Source: a bacterium UBP9_UBA1432 (GTDB lineage: Bacteria > Vulcanimicrobiota > Xenobia > Xenobiales > Xenobiaceae). From it: 10,281 nucleotides of DNA. Positions 5,918 through 10,281 of the stretch are shown here, in pieces; positions within the stretch are counted from its first letter, which is position 1; each line of letters starts with the position of its first letter. A program made the translations under genes and the position numbers. The stretch lies in NCBI GenBank assembly GCA_002329445.1, contig DCTU01000332.1, positions 27,751-38,031 of the forward strand, given 5' to 3'. The notes beneath the pieces were generated by a model. That model was not told the origin of the DNA. It was given only the letters and a program-made list of their open reading frames with translations, and did not search any database.

Positions 5918-8900
5918 GGGGCGTAGGGGAAGGAGTATTTCAGGATGTCGCGGCCAGCACCGTAAAGGCTGACGTGGCCCGGGAGCGTCTCGACGCCACC
6001 GCCAGTTGAGCCTTCCAGGAGCCAACGATTCATGGGCTTGCCCTGGCTGGAGAAACGGATCACGTGGCCGGAGGGCGCTCGGCCATAGAGACGACCCGTG
6101 GAATCGACGTCGAGGTCGTAGGCGCCAGTTGCCGGGAAGGAACCCAGGAACTGCCCCTCGGGACTGAAGCGCTGAAAACGGTTGTTCCCGGCATCCGAGA
6201 CATGGATGGCGCCGTCAGGCCCCAAGTCCATGCCGGACGGATTGTCGAACTGCCCGGCACCGTTCCCGCGACTGCCGGCGGACCAGATGCAGATGCCCGA
6301 GGCATCGCAAATCTCCAAGTGGTCCCCAACCAAGGCCAGGAACCTGCCCTCGCCCAGGCAGACCAGGGAAGTGGGAGGAGCACCAGACTCCCTGTCATTC
6401 CCAAGAGGGAAGAGGGCCTCGATCCCGAGACGCCACAGGGCGCCATCGGCGAGCTGCACCAGGAGCCGACCACCGCCAACAATCCGACCTCCAGGCGCCG
6501 AGAACAGCTCCACCGGCAAGGGCTGAGGGTCTGCGGCGAGATCCAAGGCGAGCCGCCGGTCATCATTCCGGCCCCACCCAAACCCCTGGCCCAGAGCGTC
6601 CATGGCCAGGGAAACGTTCGGGGCAGCGGCGATGTCTGTCATATTGGCCAGACCCTGTACCTGCACCGGAGTCAACCGGTCCGTCGTGGTGCCATCCCCC
6701 AACTCCCCGTATCGGTTGGATCCGCAGGCCCAGACCGTGCCGTCCCGTTTCAATGCCAGGCTGTGCGAGTCTCCTGCGGCCAGCGCCTCCACCTCCGACA
6801 GGCCATACATCTGAACCGGAGTCGACCGGCTCGTCGTGGTGCCATCCCCCAGACGACCGCCGTTTTCGCCCCAGGCCCAGACCGTGCCATCCTGCTTCAG
6901 GGCCAGGTTGTGATAGGGGCCCGCCGCCAGGGCCACCACGTCGGCCAGGCCCTGCACCTGGACCGGGATCGAGCGGGTCGTCTTGCTGCCGTCCCCCAAC
7001 TGGCCACGCGCATTGTCGCCCCAGGCCCAGACCGTGCCATCCTGCTTCAGGGCCAGGCTGTGGTTGAAGCCTGCGGCCAGAGCAGCCACGCCAGACAGGC
7101 CCTGCACCTGGACGGGCACAGGCTGCCCGATATAAGTGCCGTTCCCCAACTGGCCGCCGCCATTTTGGCCGCAGGCCCAGACGGTGCCATCCCCCTTCAA
7201 CAGGAGCGTGTGAAAACGACCAGCCGCTGCGGCTGCCACGCCGGTGAACCCAGGAATCGGCCTGGCCACCTCATTTGACCGACTGGTGCCATCCCCCAAC
7301 TGGCCATACCAATTGTAGCCCCAGGTCCAGGCGCGACCGCTGGGGTCCACGCCCACTCCGTGCGAAAGCCCTTCCGAGAGCGAAGACAGAACCTCGCCGG
7401 TCAGGCCAGGAACCGGACTCATGCAATTTCCTCGTTCCAGCAGGGTCCCCGTCGGGGTGTAGCGACAGAACTCCCGGCGCCGCGCATTCTCCGGATAGAG
7501 GCTATACCAACTGGCCAGAACCGTGACGTTGCCATCCGGGTCGACGGCCAGATCGGACTGATAGCCCCATGATGAGGGTGTCGCCACAGGCCATGGCAGG
7601 CTCCATCCTCCCGTCACTGCACCTGCCGCAGTCACCACCGAGACGGAGCGAGGAATGCCGTTGTTGCCACAAAGCGCAAAGATGGTGTTGCCGTCTGCGC
7701 TCCGTGCCAAGGCCTGCACCACCTGCCCCGCGGGGGCCACGTCCTGCCAACGAGCCACCAGGCTTGGTTCTCCGGTGGAAAGAAGATCCGGCAAGCCGTC
7801 CTCATCCCCATCGAAGTTGGGATCCATCGGCCCGCCCGGAGTGAAGCCGTGGTAGACGTCTCCGAAGGGATGGCCCTGGAAGGGGCCGGCCGGTTCGTCT
7901 CCGTCGTAGGGGCACAGGAACGGACGCAAGGCCAGTCCATCCGCGTCAAAGAGGCGGGCCAGTTCCACAGTGGCCGTATTGCCCTCCGGGTCCTGCACCT
8001 CCGTGGCCTGCCTCAGGGCCTGCCGCCAGGTGTCCACTCGTCCGCGATACTCCTGGACCTTCAGGAGGTCGGGCGTATTGAGCAGGTCGTCCTCCTGCGG
8101 GTCCTCCTCGGCCACGATATGGTCGAAGGCGGCCGCCAGGTCCACCAGGGCCTGGTCCAGATGCTGACCGGCCAGAGCCGGCAACGTCACATCCTTGTGG
8201 TTCAGGGCCGTGGGGAAGGCAGCCAGGAAGCTCTCGATGGTCAATATGCCTGCGTTCAACTGATCCGTGAAGTTGCCGCCGAGGTCATAGCTGGCCAAGA
8301 GCAGTACTCCGGCCAGGCCCCCCCGACAGGCCGCCCGCACCGCCAGGACGTCCCCATAGTCCACCTCATAACCATTGGGCGCCAGCATCCCGCCCTGGAC
8401 GTTCACGCGGTATTGGAAGGATGGAGAGATGAGGTCCAGCTCACGCAGCGCCGCTTCCAGTTCCGAGCGCACGCGGGTGGCCAGAAAAACCCGCGCCTGC
8501 TCTCCCGTCGGCGTGGTCGCCGGGAAAGTGGCCGGTGGCACCAGGTTGTTTCCGTCGCTGCGGTAAGCCAAATCGAAGCCCGCCGCATCCAGGAAGTCTC
8601 CCAAGTCGTTCAGGCCGTCATCGACCCCGTCGGAATAGTATTCCTGCCCCATCGCCACCACGCGGGCCAGAGCGAACAAGAACCGGGCGGCGTCAGCTTC
8701 CTGGGACTGCGTGTCTCCAGCCAGCCGATGGGCGGCGCCCAGATAGGCCCGAGCCAGGAGGAAGGAGCGGGCGTTCAGGGCCTTGGCACCCGACTCCAAC
8801 AGCACGTCCAATGTCTGTCCGACCAGGCCCGGGTCTTCAAAGGAAGGCGCCGTGTGGTCCTCTCCGTCCCCCACGACTCCCCCCCCCGAGGTGGGTGGAT

Positions 8901-10047
8901 TCTGAGGCACCGCCCGGCCCTCCACCAGGTCCAGGGTCCCGAAGTCGAAATCCAGGGAATCGTTGACCTGGAAGCGGTTGACCTCGCCCTCATAGAGCGG
9001 GTAGATGCCGCCCCCCATCATGACGTAGAAGCGATAAGTGGCGCCGGCGGGCAGGGCCAGGATCTGCGGCCCAGGGCCTTCGTCTTCCAAGGTCAGGCGC
9101 AGCATCGGCGAAGGCGAAGGCGAAGGCTCGGAAGCCGACTTTCCGGTGAACAGGTTGCCCTCCTGATCCACCGCCACCAAGGTGGCGCCTTCCTCCAGGG
9201 TGGCCCTGAAGGTCACGTCGGGAGTTGGCGGGGCGGGGATCTGGTACCACAACCGGGTTCCATCGCCATGGACGTAGACCCACATGGCCTGACCGAAGGC
9301 GAAGGAGTTCTCGGGATTGTTCAGGCCCACAGAGTCGTAGTCGGAACCGTCATAGACAAAGCCATACCCGTACATCAGGATGGCCGGGTCTGTAGGAGCG
9401 ACCTCAAGCCCCGCCGCCTGGGCCAGGAACAGAATCTGGCCCGAGGCGCCCCGAACCTGGGTTTCCGAGAAGGGTCGGGAGTCCAGGTAGGGGACTCCCA
9501 ACAGGTTCCAGCCCGAGTGCAAATCCGCATAGATATCGGGGCCGTAACCGCTGTTGGGGGTCCCGGTGACCTGAAGCTCGGACGCCTGGCTGGAATAGAC
9601 CCAGAGACCTCGTCTTGTTCCGGTCCCGGCGTTCAGCGAAGCGGGAGTGCCCAATTCTACCGGGTCGTAATTCCCTGCCCCGGGGTCCCAGGCAAACGCC
9701 GTGGGATGAATCCCCGCCCCCAGGACAGCCGAGGTCACCTGCACCACCGGCAGGGAGACCATGTTCCACCCCTGCGACAACTCCAATGTGTAGACCGGGA
9801 CATCTTCTGACAGGGGCCCAGCGGTGACCACGCGGGTCAATGCCTGCGGGTCGAAAGCGGGCAGGGAGGGAGGAGACGGGGGACCACCGCGGGGCGCCTC
9901 CGTGGCCGCAATCGTGGCCGGCCAGGGGTGGAGCGCTGCATTGTCAGAGCCCCCTCCTCCACACCCGAAGGTCAGCAACAGGCAGGCCAGGGTCAAGAGG
10001 CGCAGGCCCCTCGCCAAGAAGATACTCCAACGATGGTCTGTACTCAT
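5914..10047 (-). CDS. Mosaic lipoprotein with GWN repeats, RCC1-type propeller and NHL-like tail
   Basis: This is a 1377-residue secreted protein. An N-terminal hydrophobic segment (about 14-28) ends in LTFGC29 then GGGGS; the lipobox is slightly unusual (T and F at -3 and -2), but the Cys-Gly tether is typical of a lipoprotein. In order: two copies of a GWN motif (GWNMVSLP 93-100, GWNLLGVP 179-186) about 86 residues apart; a beta-rich region with an SPSPSP linker near 310; a G-rich linker near 388; an alanine-rich helical stretch (about 415-470) that looks TPR-like; an acidic loop DPNFDGDEDGLPD (742-754) resembling thrombospondin type-3 or EF-hand calcium sites; RCC1 units (893-1241); and an NHL-like unit (about 1263-1294, GAGQFDNPSGMDLGPDG). 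The ATG at 10047 is chosen because GGAGGG lies 10 bases upstream and the signal sequence follows directly; the in-frame ATG at 10137 has neither. Propellers of this type usually mediate binding; the ligand is unknown. Confidence 0.88.
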   Translation of the reverse strand: MSTDHRWSIFLARGLRLLTLACLLLTFGCGGGGSDNAALHPWPATIAATEAPRGGPPSPPSLPAFDPQALTRVVTAGPLSEDVPVYTLELSQGWNMVSLPVVQVTSAVLGAGIHPTAFAWDPGAGNYDPVELGTPASLNAGTGTRRGLWVYSSQASELQVTGTPNSGYGPDIYADLHSGWNLLGVPYLDSRPFSETQVRGASGQILFLAQAAGLEVAPTDPAILMYGYGFVYDGSDYDSVGLNNPENSFAFGQAMWVYVHGDGTRLWYQIPAPPTPDVTFRATLEEGATLVAVDQEGNLFTGKSASEPSPSPSPMLRLTLEDEGPGPQILALPAGATYRFYVMMGGGIYPLYEGEVNRFQVNDSLDFDFGTLDLVEGRAVPQNPPTSGGGVVGDGEDHTAPSFEDPGLVGQTLDVLLESGAKALNARSFLLARAYLGAAHRLAGDTQSQEADAARFLFALARVVAMGQEYYSDGVDDGLNDLGDFLDAAGFDLAYRSDGNNLVPPATFPATTPTGEQARVFLATRVRSELEAALRELDLISPSFQYRVNVQGGMLAPNGYEVDYGDVLAVRAACRGGLAGVLLLASYDLGGNFTDQLNAGILTIESFLAAFPTALNHKDVTLPALAGQHLDQALVDLAAAFDHIVAEEDPQEDDLLNTPDLLKVQEYRGRVDTWRQALRQATEVQDPEGNTATVELARLFDADGLALRPFLCPYDGDEPAGPFQGHPFGDVYHGFTPGGPMDPNFDGDEDGLPDLLSTGEPSLVARWQDVAPAGQVVQALARSADGNTIFALCGNNGIPRSVSVVTAAGAVTGGWSLPWPVATPSSWGYQSDLAVDPDGNVTVLASWYSLYPENARRREFCRYTPTGTLLERGNCMSPVPGLTGEVLSSLSEGLSHGVGVDPSGRAWTWGYNWYGQLGDGTSRSNEVARPIPGFTGVAAAAAGRFHTLLLKGDGTVWACGQNGGGQLGNGTYIGQPVPVQVQGLSGVAALAAGFNHSLALKQDGTVWAWGDNARGQLGDGSKTTRSIPVQVQGLADVVALAAGPYHNLALKQDGTVWAWGENGGRLGDGTTTSRSTPVQMYGLSEVEALAAGDSHSLALKRDGTVWACGSNRYGELGDGTTTDRLTPVQVQGLANMTDIAAAPNVSLAMDALGQGFGWGRNDDRRLALDLAADPQPLPVELFSAPGGRIVGGGRLLVQLADGALWRLGIEALFPLGNDRESGAPPTSLVCLGEGRFLALVGDHLEICDASGICIWSAGSRGNGAGQFDNPSGMDLGPDGAIHVSDAGNNRFQRFSPEGQFLGSFPATGAYDLDVDSTGRLYGRAPSGHVIRFSSQGKPMNRWLLEGSTGGGVETLPGHVSLYGAGRDILKYSFPYAP
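6325..7371 (-). repeat. Seven RCC1-type coding units of about 50 codons (five clear, two decayed)
   Basis: In coding order the units are 7371-7222, 7221-7072, 7071-6922, 6921-6775 (one codon short), 6774-6625, 6624-6475 and 6474-6325. The first five carry the RCC1 signature: H-x-L-x-L-x-x-DGTVWAWG-x-N-x-x-GQLGDGT, then P-V-x-V-x-GL and a VxALAAG turn. The sixth keeps SLAM and GWGRN; the seventh keeps LADGALWRLG and PLGND. Seven units match the blade number of the eukaryotic RCC1 propeller, so the domain is probably complete. Confidence 0.85.
6866..7057 (-). repeat. Exact 42-base direct repeat within two adjacent RCC1 units
   Basis: Bases 6866-6907 and 7016-7057 are identical over 42 bases and exactly 150 bases apart. 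They encode the LALKQDGTVWAWG core of units 3 and 4. Partial matches continue in units 2 and 5 (for example CAGGCCCTGCACCTGGAC at about 6947 and 7097). The DNA identity goes beyond what protein conservation needs and suggests recent duplication or gene conversion. Confidence 0.9.
8879..8887 (-). repeat. G9 homopolymer inside the RCC1 lipoprotein gene
   Basis: Nine consecutive C on the plus strand (nine G on the coding strand) encode a Gly-rich linker (TSGGGVVGDG, near residue 388). Gain or loss of one base would shift the frame well before the propeller. Confidence 0.9.
9107..9127 (-). repeat. Hexanucleotide tandem repeat (GGCGAA, 3.5 copies)
   Basis: On the plus strand GGCGAA occurs three times followed by GGC. 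In the coding frame it gives a Pro-Ser linker (EPSPSPSPM, near residue 310) between beta-rich parts of the RCC1 lipoprotein. Copy-number change would be in frame and alter only linker length. Confidence 0.85.
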
Positions 10048-10057
10048 CAACGTTCTT

Positions 10058-10063
10058 CCCTCC
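10058..10063 (-). promoter_or_regulatory. Shine-Dalgarno site of the RCC1 lipoprotein
   Basis: The minus strand reads GGAGGG, 10 bases before the ATG at 10047. It supports this start over the longer in-frame ATG at 10137, which has no such site. Confidence 0.7.
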
Positions 10064-10281
10064 GCAACCTTGCGCCCATCCCAGTGGGCACAATCATCTT
10101 CCCCGTCAAGCCGAAGCAGGACGACGGCGTTCTCCATTGCAAGACATCAATCATATAGACACGACCGACCACTCCTCACTCATCAGGATCGTACCCCCCC
10201 AAGACTCGACTCGTTCCACTTCATCGGCGGTCGGAGTCCGTGGCCAAATCCTGATGGTCATCGCAAAGCAATCTCCTCTAC
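10064..10281. other. Leader region upstream of the first gene
   Basis: I see no gene in this stretch. It holds the possible -10 box, a run of seven C at 10194-10200, and a 9-base inverted pair (CATCAGGAT at 10181-10189, ATCCTGATG at 10248-10256) with a 58-base loop, which may be chance. No upstream gene end is visible, so it is unclear whether the unit starts here. Confidence 0.4.
10150..10155 (-). promoter_or_regulatory. Possible -10 box upstream of the lipoprotein-lpt unit
   Basis: The minus strand reads TATGAT (5 of 6 to TATAAT) inside the only AT-rich patch of the leader, about 100 bases before the start codon. The base set 17 positions upstream (TGAGGA) is a poor -35 box, so this is only a candidate. 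Confidence 0.2.

Noticed and set aside
4682..5926. A 414-codon open frame on the plus strand opposite lptB and the LptC-like gene
   Set aside because: The opposite strand carries all ABC ATPase motifs; this frame is P/Q/R-rich and lacks a domain.
5918..6025. Longer N-terminus of the LptC-like protein from a TTG at 6025
   Set aside because: It would overlap the upstream gene by 112 bases and add an arginine/proline/tryptophan-rich stretch typical of an out-of-frame reading of the upstream gene.
7849..9810. A 653-codon open frame on the plus strand
   Set aside because: It is antisense to the RCC1 lipoprotein; its Q/H/R/G-rich composition has no recognisable domain, and GC-rich codon use explains the lack of stops.
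10048..10137. Longer N-terminus of the RCC1 lipoprotein from the ATG at 10137
   Set aside because: It would put 30 charged residues before the signal sequence and has no ribosome site; GGAGGG fits the ATG at 10047.
10181..10256. 9-base inverted pair as an operator or hairpin
   Set aside because: The loop is 58 bases, the stem does not extend in either direction, and a 9-base match in a region of this size is not rare.

Overview
The window is high in GC, and every gene I can support lies on the minus strand. It holds four complete genes and one that runs off the left edge. A lipopolysaccharide-transport (Lpt) ABC exporter, two lipoproteins with Cys-Gly-rich tethers, and Ig-like, RCC1 and NHL-type surface modules point to a Gram-negative (diderm) bacterium. 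I cannot name the lineage from the sequence; the mosaic lipoproteins would fit a poorly sampled phylum, but that is inference.

In transcription order (right to left): (1) about 230 bases of leader with no gene; (2) a 1377-residue lipoprotein (10047-5914) made of two 'GWN' repeats, an alpha-helical segment, a short acidic calcium-binding-like loop, a seven-unit RCC1-type propeller and an NHL-like tail; (3) an LptC-like bitopic protein (about 5917-5348) whose probable TTG start overlaps the stop of gene 2; (4) lptB, the exporter ATPase (5338-4628, TTG start); (5) an LptF/LptG-family permease (4631-3507) overlapping lptB by ATGA; (6) a 237-base gap; (7) a second large lipoprotein (3269 to beyond base 1) with nine tandem BIG2-like Ig domains and a cysteine-containing C-terminal part cut by the window edge.

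Genes 2 to 5 are so tightly packed (4-base overlap, 9-base gap, 4-base overlap) that they probably form one transcription unit. LptB with LptF, anchored by the LptC-like protein, would power LPS extraction from the inner membrane. The two lipoproteins are probably cell-envelope or surface proteins; whether they have any functional link to LPS export is not shown by sequence, only suggested by the overlap. No mobile element, CRISPR array, tRNA or rRNA was seen. Nothing here is clearly an undescribed system; the most interesting points are the lipoprotein-Lpt coupling, the duplicated look of the LptC-like protein, and the repeat structures in the two lipoproteins.
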